DNA of 64,000 nucleotides, from assembly GCA_020161845.1 (NCBI GenBank), contig JAIUNK010000009.1, positions 1 through 64,000 on the forward strand, written 5' to 3'. This document shows positions 23,760 to 31,435 of the stretch, piece after piece (within the stretch, counting starts at the first letter, position 1; every line of letters starts with the position of its first letter). The DNA is from Actinomycetota bacterium. Its GTDB lineage: Bacteria; Actinomycetota; Actinomycetes; Actinomycetales; Dermatophilaceae. A program made the position numbers and the translations under genes. Below the pieces are notes generated by a model. That model worked only from the letters and a program-made list of their open reading frames with translations, was not told the DNA's origin and did no database searches.

Positions 23760-23776
23760 TTGCGAAGTACTCGCAA
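23760..23776 (+). promoter_or_regulatory. Fur-family-like palindrome upstream of cbiMNQO
   Basis: TTGCGA-AGTAC-TCGCAA is a perfect 6-5-6 inverted repeat 18 bp before the CbiMN start. The pattern TTGC-N-GCAA with 5-bp spacing resembles the box of the nickel regulator Nur of Streptomyces. As the downstream genes encode a Ni/Co importer, repression by a metal-bound Fur-family protein is a sensible guess. I see no cobalamin riboswitch in the upstream region. Confidence 0.5.
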
Positions 23777-23794
23777 TAAGGCAAGGATGCGGTT

Positions 23795-24964
23795 ATGCAC
23801 GTGCCCGACGGATTCCTCGACGTCCCCACCTCCCTCGCCACGGGAGCCATCGCGGTGGGGGCCGTCGGCCTGTCGCTGCGCCGGGCCGAGGCGGAGGTCC
23901 GCACCACCGGCCCCGCGCTGGCCGGGCTGACCGCGGCATTCATCTTCGCGGTGCAGATGGTCAACTTCCCCGTCGGCGCCGGCACCTCCGGCCACCTCCT
24001 GGGCGGGGTCCTGGCCGCCTGCCTCGTCGGCCCGTGGACCGCGGTGCTCGTCATGACCGTGGTGCTGCTGGTGCAGGGCTTGCTGTTCGCGGACGGCGGG
24101 CTCACCGCCCTCGGCACCAACATCCTGCTGATGGGCCTGGTCGCGGTGCTGGTCGGCTACGGCCTGACCCGCCTCCTGCTGCGCCTGCTGCCGCGGCGCC
24201 CCAGCTCGATCCTGCCCGCCGCCGCCGTGGGCGCGTTCGTCTCGACTCCCGCGGCCGCGCTGGCGTTCACCGGCCTGTACGCCGTGGGCGGCACCGTCGC
24301 CATCCCGCTGCCCACCCTCGCGACGGCCATGATCGGCTGGCACCTGCTCATCGGGATCGGCGAGGCGCTGATCACCACCGCGATCCTGGGGGCGGTCGTG
24401 GCCACCCGGCCCGACCTGGTGTACGCCGTCCGGGGACTGCGTCCCGACCTGGTCATCGTGGGCGACGACGGCTCCCGGCGTACCGTCGGCGCCGACCCAC
24501 GCACGTCACCCACCGACCCGGCCACCACCGACCCGGCACCCGCCGACCACGCACCCGCCGGCCCATCCGGCACCCGGGGCGCGCGCGGCTTCCTGGCCGC
24601 CGGCGGTCTGGTCACCCTCGTCGTCGCCGGCCTGTTGTCCCTGCTGGCCAGCGGCCATCCGGACGGCCTCGAATACGTGGGGGAGGAGCTCGGCTTCGGC
24701 GGCTCGGCGCACGAGTCCGCCGTGGCCGGGTCCCCCCTCGCGGAGTACGGATTCACCGGACTGCAGGGTCCCCTCGCCACCACCGTCGCCGGGCTGGTCG
24801 GGGTGCTCGTCACGGTCGCCGTAGGCATGGCGGTGCTCGCCGTCGTGCGGGCCGGTCGGCGGCACCGGTCGCGCGGCCGCGCGCTCGCCGCCGAGGGCGC
24901 GCTCCCCGCCGGCCAGGCCGGCACCGCAGTTCCGGGGGACACCAACGATCTCGCCCGGCGGTGA
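23795..24964 (+). CDS. cbiM: Fused CbiM-CbiN substrate-binding subunit of a Ni/Co ECF importer
   Basis: 389 residues; ATG preceded by AAGGA at 7 nt. The mature-like N-terminus MHVPDGFLD supplies the metal-binding amino end and His2 typical of CbiM/NikM. Residues 1-225 form the CbiM core with about seven membrane helices. After a Thr/Pro/Asp-rich linker (about 230-265) a second part with two membrane helices around HPDGLEYVGEELGFG and PLAEYGFTG is a CbiN/NikN domain. So M and N are one chain (NikMN/CbiMN layout). Nickel versus cobalt cannot be decided from sequence. The first gene of cbiMN-cbiQ-cbiO, with overlapping stops and starts. Confidence 0.9.
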   Translation: MHVPDGFLDVPTSLATGAIAVGAVGLSLRRAEAEVRTTGPALAGLTAAFIFAVQMVNFPVGAGTSGHLLGGVLAACLVGPWTAVLVMTVVLLVQGLLFADGGLTALGTNILLMGLVAVLVGYGLTRLLLRLLPRRPSSILPAAAVGAFVSTPAAALAFTGLYAVGGTVAIPLPTLATAMIGWHLLIGIGEALITTAILGAVVATRPDLVYAVRGLRPDLVIVGDDGSRRTVGADPRTSPTDPATTDPAPADHAPAGPSGTRGARGFLAAGGLVTLVVAGLLSLLASGHPDGLEYVGEELGFGGSAHESAVAGSPLAEYGFTGLQGPLATTVAGLVGVLVTVAVGMAVLAVVRAGRRHRSRGRALAAEGALPAGQAGTAVPGDTNDLARR

Positions 24965-25845
24965 GCGGCCCGCACGCGCACGGCGCCGGCGACGGTCTCG
25001 TCGTCCACCGCCATGGACCCCTGCACAGCCTGCCCGCGTCCGCCAAGCTGCTCGCGCTGCTGGGCTTCGTCCTGGTCGTGGTCGGTACGCCGGTGCCCGG
25101 CCGGCTCGCCGCGGCCGGGTGGCTGCCGTTCGCGGCGTACGGCGTGCTGCTCCTCATCGTCGTCGCGCTTGCCCAACTGCCGCCGGCCCTGGTCGCGCGC
25201 CGCAGCCTCGTCGAAACGCCGTTCCTGCTGTTCGCCGCCCTGATGCCTTTCGTGGTGCCCGGGTCGCGGGTGCAGCTGGGCCCGCTGGAGCTGTCCGAAC
25301 CGGGCCTGGTCGGCGGGCTCGGCGTCGCGATCAAGGCGACGCTCGGGGTGGTGGCGGCCGTCGTCCTCGCCGCGACCACCCCGGCCCGAGACCTGCTCCT
25401 GGGCCTGGAACGGCTGCGGCTGCCCGCCGCGTTGGTGGCGATCGCGTCGTTCATGGTCCGCTACGCCACGGTCGTCACCGGCGACGCCGCCCGGATGCGG
25501 GTGGCGCGGGAGTCGCGCGGCTACACCGGCGGGCGGGCCGGGCACCTGGCGGCGGTCGCGGCCGGCGCGGGGACGTTGTTTGTGCGCAGCTACGAGCGCG
25601 GCGAGCGGGTGGCGCTGGCGATGGCATCCCGCGGCTACACCGGCCGGATGCCCCGCCTGGACGAGCTGCGCGGCGGGGCCGAGTCGATGGCGCTGGCAGG
25701 GCCGATGGCGGGGGCAGGGCCGATGGCGGGGGCGGCGCACGGCGTACTCGCTCGTCGTTCCCCGCGCCACGCCGCCGCCCTGTGCGCCGTGCTGCCCGGG
25801 GCCGCCGCGATGGTCCTGGTCGCCGCGAGGATGATGGGCCTGTGA
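24961..25845 (+). CDS. cbiQ: CbiQ, membrane (T) component of the Ni/Co ECF importer
   Basis: 294 residues; the GTG at 24961 overlaps the CbiMN stop (GTGA). Typical membrane helices, then the two coupling motifs of EcfT proteins: ARESRGYTGG and AMASRGYTGR, whose Ala-Arg-Gly short motifs contact the ATPase. The N-terminal HAHGAGDGLVVHRHG is His-rich. A short repeat (GPMAGA twice, about residues 242-256) sits before the last helix. Confidence 0.9.
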   Translation: MSGPHAHGAGDGLVVHRHGPLHSLPASAKLLALLGFVLVVVGTPVPGRLAAAGWLPFAAYGVLLLIVVALAQLPPALVARRSLVETPFLLFAALMPFVVPGSRVQLGPLELSEPGLVGGLGVAIKATLGVVAAVVLAATTPARDLLLGLERLRLPAALVAIASFMVRYATVVTGDAARMRVARESRGYTGGRAGHLAAVAAGAGTLFVRSYERGERVALAMASRGYTGRMPRLDELRGGAESMALAGPMAGAGPMAGAAHGVLARRSPRHAAALCAVLPGAAAMVLVAARMMGL

Positions 25846-26615
25846 CGGGGGCGGCGGTGGCAGCGGTGGCGGTGCGCGACCTCGCCTTCGCCTACCCCGA
25901 CGGACGCCAGGCGCTCTTCGGGGTCACCCTGACCGTCGACCCCGGCGAGCGGGTCGCCATCCTGGGCCCCAACGGGGCCGGCAAGACGACGCTGGTCATG
26001 CACCTCAACGGCATCCTCGGGGCAGCCGCCGGGGGCACCGGGGCGGGCTCGGTGGCGATCGGGGGCTTGCCGGTACGTCGGGAGCACCTGGCCGAGATCC
26101 GCCGTCGCGTCGGCATCGTCTTTCAGGACCCCGACGACCAGCTGTTCATGCCGACGGTGCGCGACGACGTGGCCTTCGGACCGGCGAATCTGGGTCTGCG
26201 GGGCGCGGCCCTCGACGCCGCCGTGCGGGGGGCGCTGAACCAGGTGGGCATGCTGGAAGTGGCCGACCGGCCGCCACATCACCTGAGTTTCGGCCAGCGG
26301 CGGCGCGTGGCCGTGGCGACGGTCCTCGCGATGAACCCGCAGCTCCTCGTGCTGGACGAGCCCTCCTCGAACCTCGACCCGGCGTCTCGTCGGGAGCTGG
26401 CGAACATCCTGCTCGCGCTCGAGGTCACGATGCTGATGGTGACGCACGACCTGCCGTACGCCCTGCAGTTGTGCCCCCGCGCCGTGCTGATGGACGGCGG
26501 TCGGATCGTCGCCGACGGGCCGACTCGCGAGATCCTCGCCGACGAGGCGCTGATGGCCGCGCATCGGCTGGAGCTGCCCTACGGTTTCGACCCGCTGTCG
26601 GTGCCGGGGGCCTGA
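25842..26615 (+). CDS. cbiO: CbiO, ATPase of the Ni/Co ECF importer
   Basis: 257 residues; the GTG at 25842 overlaps the CbiQ stop. Walker A GPNGAGKTT, Q-loop VFQDPDDQLF (the extra Asp-Gln typical of ECF ATPases), signature LSFGQRRRVA, Walker B LLVLDEPSSNLDP, and the switch His in MVTHDL. A complete ATPase; it should energise the CbiMN/CbiQ importer. A long palindrome after its stop probably ends the operon. Confidence 0.93.
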   Translation: MTGAAVAAVAVRDLAFAYPDGRQALFGVTLTVDPGERVAILGPNGAGKTTLVMHLNGILGAAAGGTGAGSVAIGGLPVRREHLAEIRRRVGIVFQDPDDQLFMPTVRDDVAFGPANLGLRGAALDAAVRGALNQVGMLEVADRPPHHLSFGQRRRVAVATVLAMNPQLLVLDEPSSNLDPASRRELANILLALEVTMLMVTHDLPYALQLCPRAVLMDGGRIVADGPTREILADEALMAAHRLELPYGFDPLSVPGA

Positions 26616-26624
26616 CCAGCGCCT

Positions 26625-26684
26625 GACCGTTCGCGACCTGCCCTTTTAGCACCATGGTGCTAAAAGGGCAGGTGACGAACGGTC
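26625..26684. terminator. 60-bp near-perfect palindrome between convergent genes
   Basis: The inner 38 bp (26636-26673) is a perfect palindrome with no loop, centred on CCATGG and containing CCCTTTTAGCACC and its complement. After a 2-bp mismatch on each side the outer GACCGTTCG / CGAACGGTC arms pair as well. It lies between cbiO (+) and a - strand gene, so a two-way terminator is the simplest reading. The loop-less centre and unusual length also fit a protein-binding site or a cruciform. Confidence 0.65.
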
Positions 26685-26731
26685 GTGTTGTGGAAAAGTC
26701 ATGGGCTCCGTGCGACATAAGCAATGGCGTC

Positions 26732-26811
26732 GGCGACGGGGCTGTGGACGGTGGGGGCGCGTCTCCATTCGCGGCGACGGGCTGTGGACGGTGGGGCGCG
26801 TCTCCATTCGC
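26732..26811 (+). repeat. Two tandem copies of a 39-41-bp unit
   Basis: GGCGACGGGGCTGTGGACGG... (26732-26772) is repeated at 26773-26811 with two single-base deletions. It lies downstream of the - strand gene at 26866. No gene. Confidence 0.75.
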
Positions 26812-26865
26812 GTCGACGGTGTGGCGGTTGGTCGGTGCCCTCGTCCCGCGCCGCGGACAGTGGGT

Positions 26866-27366
26866 TCAGGCGGCCGAGGCGTCGCGGGCGGACTGCCTGG
26901 TCATCAACAGATCGAGCACGTCAGCGGCGTGCTGGGCCGGCCGGACCGGCTTGTCGTAGCTGAGGTCCGCGGCACGCAGCACCTGCGCCAACGCGTGCAT
27001 CTGACGGCGCGCGACCCCGGCGTACCGCACGATTCCCCCGCGCAGCGTCCACGACGACATCCACAGGTGCACCTCGCAGCCGCCCTCGGGCAGCGCGACG
27101 GCCTCGACGGAGACCCCGGGCCGTCCGGGCAGCCGATGCTGCCGGTTGAGCGCGCCGTCGCCGTCGACGGGAGTCCAGTCGGCGACGGCGAACTGCGCCT
27201 GCGCCAGGTCCAGGGCCCACGCCGGCGGCATCGCCAGTTCCAGGCAGATCCCGTCGCGCACCCGTGCCGTGCCGCGCCGCCGCATGACGTGGGTGGTCCA
27301 CCACAGGATCGCCAAACCCGCCAACGCCGACGGCGCGGCGAACAGCATCGCCTGCTGAATGGTCAT
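26866..27366 (-). CDS. Membrane-anchored protein of unknown function
   Basis: 166 residues; start at 27366 with AAGGGAGC upstream. One N-terminal membrane helix (MLFAAPSALAGLAILWWTTHVM) with basic residues after it (RRRG), so the rest is probably cytoplasmic. The body has beta strands (GICLELAMPPAWALDLAQAQFAV) and a C-terminal helix. I do not recognise the family. Confidence 0.7.
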   Translation of the reverse strand: MTIQQAMLFAAPSALAGLAILWWTTHVMRRRGTARVRDGICLELAMPPAWALDLAQAQFAVADWTPVDGDGALNRQHRLPGRPGVSVEAVALPEGGCEVHLWMSSWTLRGGIVRYAGVARRQMHALAQVLRAADLSYDKPVRPAQHAADVLDLLMTRQSARDASAA

Positions 27367-27591
27367 GGACGCTCCCTTGATGCGGTGGCCGCCCGGGGTG
27401 CCGGGTGGCGACTACCCATTCGTCCATCCGCCGGGGGAACCTGAGCGGGAAGCCCGCGGCTTCGCCGGCGCGGAGCTCTCCGGGGCGTGGGGTTCGCCGG
27501 CGGGACCCGCGGGGCGGGGCGATCAGGTCGGTGCGCCGCGGCGCCGGGCGGCACCCGGGCCGAATCCGATTCGTGCCCTAATCTGTTGGGC

Positions 27592-28110
27592 ATGGCAGAC
27601 GTCCGGGGCATGACCATCGCCCTCAACGCCGGGGAGTTCACCGAAGTCCTCGACTTCTACACCCTGGTCTTCGGGCACGGTCCCGACACGGCTCCCCTGG
27701 ACGACTTCCTGGAGTGGCAGATCTGCCCGGGGTCGTGGTTGCAGATCTCCACCGGGCATGACCGGCCCGGCGCGAACAACGCCCGGGTGCGCCTCGAGGT
27801 CGACAACATCGAGGTCTCGGTCAAACGGCTGACTGGCGCAAAGGTCCCCGTGGGGGAGGTCGTCGTCATCCAGGACGTCGTCAGTTTCGTGAACTTCTCG
27901 GACAACTGGGGCAACGCGCTCGGCTTCTACCAGCTGCTCAGCCCGCGCCATGTGCTCTCCGCCGAGGAACGCGCCCGGCGCGATCGGGAACGCGCCGCGG
28001 AGGTCGAGCGGGATCGCGCCGAGGAGGAAGCCGCCGCCAAGCCGCCCGCTCCGGCTCGGAACCCCAACCTGCCGCCCACGGGGTCCGGCGTTCCTGGTCA
28101 GCAGAGCTGA
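27592..28110 (+). CDS. VOC-superfamily (glyoxalase/bleomycin-resistance-like) protein with charged tail
   Basis: 172 residues from the ATG at 27592. There is no Shine-Dalgarno; TAATCT (27579-27584) ends 7 nt before the ATG, so the mRNA may be leaderless. Residues 1-120 have the VOC beta-alpha-beta layout (EFTEVLDFYTLVFGHGP, WLQISTG, RVRLEVDNIEVSVKRL, FVNFSDNWGNALGFYQLL). The C-terminal 50 residues are a charged helix (EERARRDRERAAEVERDRAE) and a Pro-rich tail. The substrate is unknown. The residues usually binding metal in VOC enzymes are not obvious. Confidence 0.75.
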   Translation: MADVRGMTIALNAGEFTEVLDFYTLVFGHGPDTAPLDDFLEWQICPGSWLQISTGHDRPGANNARVRLEVDNIEVSVKRLTGAKVPVGEVVVIQDVVSFVNFSDNWGNALGFYQLLSPRHVLSAEERARRDRERAAEVERDRAEEEAAAKPPAPARNPNLPPTGSGVPGQQS

Positions 28111-28129
28111 CCGCACCCGGTCTGGCGGC

Positions 28130-29116
28130 TTAGCCCCAATAGCCGGTCGCGTCGCGCGGGGGCTCCCGACGGTCGTCGGTGGGCTGGGTGCTGCCACCGC
28201 GATACAACCACTCGCCGCCGTCGGCGTCATCGTCGCGTGATCCACCGCGGCGGCCGACGTCTCGGGTGCCGTTGCGATCGCCGTTGCGGTCGCCGCCGTG
28301 GTCGCCGACGCCGGGGTTGGCCCGGTGCTGGGCGCCGACGGTCGGGTCGGGAGCCGCCCCACCCGGCTGCTGCTGACGGCCCCGCAGCCACGCCGATGAC
28401 CCCGCGCCTCGCCCGGCCCGGTTGGCGCCGCCGCGCAGGCGCTCACCCCACCGGCGCGATTCGCCCTCGGAGATCGCGTAGCGGCTGGTCGGGTCGTCGT
28501 CCCAGGACTCGCCGTACCCGGCGGCGAACCCACCGTACGGCGCGTCGTACCCGCCCCGCGACGCGTCGTCCGCGGCGTTGGCGTCCTCGGCGTCGGCCTG
28601 GTCGTCGGAATCCTTGTGGAAGATCTGCGCGACGATCGCCCGGTAGTTGACGTCGGGGTCCGGCACATGGTCGATCTCGCGCAGCGCCTGCTCCTGACCG
28701 GCACTTTCCAACACGAACGTGCCGTAGCCGAGCAGATAGCCCAACGGAGAGCGCTGGTAGCTCATGTCGGTGACCTTGCCCAGCGGCATCATGGCGACGC
28801 GCCGGACCAGAACGCCGTACACCAGCAGGAGCCGTCGATCCGTGGCGAGGAACCACGTGCGGGAGTGGTCGAAGGCCATCCAGATGGCCCGGACAAACAG
28901 CGCGAACCACAACCACCACATAAGGCTCGTGGAGGTCGTCGGTGAGGCGACGTCAAAGGTCAGCCACGCCACGAACAGCAGGGACAGGATGGCGGTGAGC
29001 CACGGCTCGGCGATCACGACCCAGTGGCGACGGAACGAGACCACCACTCTCTCGCCGCTGACCAGGTAATTCTCCACCGATCGCGGTCGATGCCCGACGC
29101 CGCTGTGCGAGGTCAC
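28130..29116 (-). CDS. PH-like (bPH2/YdbT-type) membrane protein with long disordered tail
   Basis: 328 residues, GTG start at 29116. The first 35 residues precede two membrane helices (WLTAILSLLFVAWLTFDV; MWWLWFALFVRAIWMAF), followed by the bacterial PH-like domain (TWFLATDRRLLLVYGVLVRRV, then PLGKVTDMSYQRS, then GYLLGYGTFVLESAGQEQAL). From residue about 175 the chain is Asp/Gly/Arg-rich and disordered. The role of these proteins is unknown. A 56-codon membrane gene directly upstream may belong to the same unit. Confidence 0.8.
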   Translation of the reverse strand: MTSHSGVGHRPRSVENYLVSGERVVVSFRRHWVVIAEPWLTAILSLLFVAWLTFDVASPTTSTSLMWWLWFALFVRAIWMAFDHSRTWFLATDRRLLLVYGVLVRRVAMMPLGKVTDMSYQRSPLGYLLGYGTFVLESAGQEQALREIDHVPDPDVNYRAIVAQIFHKDSDDQADAEDANAADDASRGGYDAPYGGFAAGYGESWDDDPTSRYAISEGESRRWGERLRGGANRAGRGAGSSAWLRGRQQQPGGAAPDPTVGAQHRANPGVGDHGGDRNGDRNGTRDVGRRGGSRDDDADGGEWLYRGGSTQPTDDRREPPRDATGYWG

Positions 29117-29149
29117 GGCCCGCTCAGCTCGACCGCGTCGACGGCCGGC

Positions 29150-29320
29150 TCACCGTTGCAGCACCCGGTCGAAGAAGACGGCCAGGTTGTGGAAGCCGTT
29201 GGCGATGATGTCCCAGATCGACCGGACGATGTCCGCGGCGCGATCGGGCGAGGTGAAGATCGCGTAGATGACGAAGATCCAGAAGACCCACTGCAGCACC
29301 TTCTTGACCTGGGACGGCAT
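29150..29320 (-). CDS. 56-residue membrane peptide
   Basis: ATG at 29320, stop at 29150. GGAG sits 7 nt before the start. The protein begins MPSQVKKVLQWVFWIFVIYA, then IFTSPDRAADIVRSIWDII and ends FFDRVLQR. One hydrophobic helix (residues 8-22) and an amphipathic second half. Similar small proteins occur next to PH-domain genes in other actinobacteria, as I recall; function unknown. The gene ends 34 bp before the start of the PH-like gene, on the same strand, so both may be co-transcribed. Confidence 0.75.
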   Translation of the reverse strand: MPSQVKKVLQWVFWIFVIYAIFTSPDRAADIVRSIWDIIANGFHNLAVFFDRVLQR

Positions 29321-29432
29321 CGGGAACTCCGGTTGCTCGAGGGGCGCGGGCCTCTCCGGGCAGAAAGGTCCAGTGGCAGCCTAGGTCGTCCGTTACGGAA
29401 GTCCGATGAGCCACACCGTAGTCGGCGCGCCG

Positions 29433-29479
29433 GGAGTCAGCCGGCCCGCCGGGGTCGCCTCACTCAGCCGGCTGACTCC
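29433..29479 (-). terminator. 13-bp stem over the stop codon of the DUF559 gene
   Basis: GGAGTCAGCCGGC (29433-29445) and GCCGGCTGACTCC (29467-29479) pair perfectly around a 21-nt loop. On the - strand the stem begins within the last codons of the gene ending at 29464, so the stop codon is in the loop or stem. Probable terminator of that gene. Confidence 0.6.
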
Positions 29480-30360
29480 AGGCGTTGGAGGTTGACCAGT
29501 GCGCCCAGCCAGTGCGCGACCAGGGCGGGATCGTCGAGCGCGGCCTCCCAGGTGATCCGCAGGACGCGCCAGCCGGAGATCGTGAGCCAGTTGTAGCGGG
29601 CCGCGTCCGCGATAAGGGCGCTGCGTGTCCCGTGGAAGGCGAAGCTGTCCGCTTCGATGACGATGCGCAGGCGGGTATCGGCGAGGTCGACAAAGATGAG
29701 ACCCATCGGCAGGTCGATCTCCGCCTGCGGCTTGACGGTCAGCCCGGGCACGTCGAGGCTGATGGCCCGCACCAGGGACTCGAACGGATTAGCGGCGGCC
29801 GCGGTGGCGTGCTGGGCGACCCGACGGACCCGCCGAGCGCCCGGCCCGCGGATGTGGGCAGCCGCGGTGAGCAGCTCGTCGTGGTCGAACGAGCAATGCC
29901 GCAGGGCGCTGTCCGCGACGGCGAGCGCTTCGCCGAAGGGCAGGAACCGGGCACAGTCGAGCACCGTGCGGACCGGGTCGGTCACGTGCCTTTCGCGCTC
30001 GGTCGCCGAAAGCGTGGCGTAGTGGTAACTCACGTTCTTGCGACGCCGGGGGAGGTTCGTGACCGGCAAGCTCTTGCCGCGGGGGAGCGTCACGTGACAG
30101 CGATCCGGCTCGCGCAGCACCTCCCAGCCGTGGGCGATCGCTGCGGACAGATGGGAGACCGCGCCATGCGCCGCCGCGGCGGCGCGCCGCGCGTCCGCGA
30201 TGTCCGGAAGGACATAGCGACCCTGCCCCACGCGGTCGATCTGCCCCTCCCGAACGGCCCGGGTCAGCAAGGCGGGCGAGCCCACGGTGACGAGCTCACC
30301 CCGGGTCGCGACGCCGCCCTGCCACGCCAAAACCTGCCGCATTGCCTCGATCGTCCCCAT
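29464..30360 (-). CDS. AbiEi-like winged-helix plus DUF559 (VSR-like nuclease fold) protein
   Basis: 298 residues, ATG at 30360. The N-terminal 60 residues (MRQVLAWQGGVATRGELV, then GQIDRVGQGRYVLPD) are the winged helix of AbiEi-type antitoxins. The next part (AAAHGAVSHLSAAIAHGWEV, then HVTDPVRTVLDCARFLPF) is the family's middle domain. The C-terminal domain (about 215-295) is DUF559: DLADTRLRIVIEADSFAFHG, then YNWLTISGWRVLRITWE; the Asp and Glu fit the catalytic residues of VSR-like endonucleases. Genes of this kind are abundant in actinobacteria and not proven to be toxin-antitoxin parts; no partner gene lies beside it. Confidence 0.82.
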   Translation of the reverse strand: MGTIEAMRQVLAWQGGVATRGELVTVGSPALLTRAVREGQIDRVGQGRYVLPDIADARRAAAAAHGAVSHLSAAIAHGWEVLREPDRCHVTLPRGKSLPVTNLPRRRKNVSYHYATLSATERERHVTDPVRTVLDCARFLPFGEALAVADSALRHCSFDHDELLTAAAHIRGPGARRVRRVAQHATAAAANPFESLVRAISLDVPGLTVKPQAEIDLPMGLIFVDLADTRLRIVIEADSFAFHGTRSALIADAARYNWLTISGWRVLRITWEAALDDPALVAHWLGALVNLQRLESAG

Positions 30361-30409
30361 GACCGCAGGGTGGCATGCCGCCGGAAAACCCCGCTGCGGC
30401 TATCCACAG

Positions 30410-30518
30410 GCCCAAACCGATATCGCAATGGTTCTCGCCGGTGCGGCCCCGCGGACGAAGCCGCAGGTCGGCGCCCTCGGGCTCGAAGTGGCCCCGTCAT
30501 TGCGATATCGGTTTGGGC
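30410..30518. repeat. 109-bp element bounded by perfect 21-bp inverted repeats
   Basis: GCCCAAACCGATATCGCAATG (21 bp; 30410-30430, one base beyond 20 so read it as GCCCAAACCGATATCGCAAT plus G) is matched exactly by its complement at 30498-30518, with 67 bp between. It lies between an exporter gene ending at 30566 and the start of the DUF559 gene at 30360. A miniature inverted-repeat element or a very long hairpin are both possible. No transposase gene is near. Confidence 0.75.
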
Positions 30519-30565
30519 GCTGTCTGGCACGGTCTGGCTCGGTTGGATGACGTCCCGTGGGCGGA

Positions 30566-31435
30566 TCACTCCCGCTCGCGGCGGGCGTCGCGGGCGTAGC
30601 CCCACGCGGCCAATGCGCCGAACAGCAGGAACGTCGCCGCCAGCCAGACCAACTGGGGTGCGGCGGGGCCGGGGTCGATGCCGTTGAACCGTTGGACGTC
30701 ACCCGCCGGGGCCACCCCGCCCCACACCAGCAGCCCGAAGTGATAGGTGGGCAGGTAGGGCGCCACGTCGCGCAGGATCTGCGGCAGGCTGGACAGCGAG
30801 GTGAAGAAGCCGGACACGAACGACAGCGGCAGGAACAGCAGGTTCCCGATCGCGGCGGCGGCCTTCGGCCGAGCCAGGAACGCCAGCCCAAACCCCATCG
30901 GGGCGAACGCCACGGTTCCGACCAGCAGCGCACCCAGCGTCCGAACCGCCGGTCCGACCTCGAACGGCACCCCGGCCGCCCCGATGGCCAGCGCCCAGAC
31001 CAGCACATAGATCAGCACCGTGAGCAGCAGGGCGGCGGCGATCTTCGCCGCGAAATAGGCCCACATCGGCATCGGCGTGCACCGCAACCGGCGCAGCCAA
31101 CCCCGGCCCCGCTCGGCGGCCACGTCGACGCCGAAGGTGAAGATCGCCAGCGACACCACCGCATACGCCGAGAACGATGCGACCAGCATGGCCCCCACAT
31201 CCGTGCCGCCGGGCAGCCGCTGCCCGGCGTTGGACAGGCCGAACATCGCGTACAGGATCACGGGTACCCCGACGATGCCGACCAGGTATTCCGGCACCCG
31301 CACCATCTGGCGCAGCTCCGCCCCTACTTGAGCCGCCAGCAACCCCACCGGGCCGCCCGTGGGCCGACTCGGCGACCCCTCGGCGGCTGTCCGATCCGCG
31401 GTCTCGATCACCGTCGGTGTGCTCATCGGACTCAT
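30566..31435 (-). CDS. ABC-2 type exporter, membrane subunit
   Basis: 289 residues; the start at 31435 overlaps the ATPase stop (ATGA). Six membrane helices in the ABC-2 layout, with EYLVGIVGVPVILYAMFGLS, RGRGWLRRLRCTPMPMWAYF and a Pro/Gly-rich LPLSFVSGFFTSLSSLPQIL before the last helices. With the ATPase at 31432-32391 it forms a two-gene drug- or lipid-type exporter. Substrate unknown. Confidence 0.88.
   Translation of the reverse strand: MSPMSTPTVIETADRTAAEGSPSRPTGGPVGLLAAQVGAELRQMVRVPEYLVGIVGVPVILYAMFGLSNAGQRLPGGTDVGAMLVASFSAYAVVSLAIFTFGVDVAAERGRGWLRRLRCTPMPMWAYFAAKIAAALLLTVLIYVLVWALAIGAAGVPFEVGPAVRTLGALLVGTVAFAPMGFGLAFLARPKAAAAIGNLLFLPLSFVSGFFTSLSSLPQILRDVAPYLPTYHFGLLVWGGVAPAGDVQRFNGIDPGPAAPQLVWLAATFLLFGALAAWGYARDARRERE

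Noticed and set aside
23585-23794. Cobalamin riboswitch before the CbiMN gene
   Set aside because: None of the conserved core segments of that riboswitch can be found; a palindrome fits better.
26690-26800. TGTGGA-type words resembling DnaA boxes near tandem repeats
   Set aside because: No box matches the full 9-mer, there is no dnaA/dnaN/gidA neighbourhood, and the repeats explain the recurrence. Not an origin.
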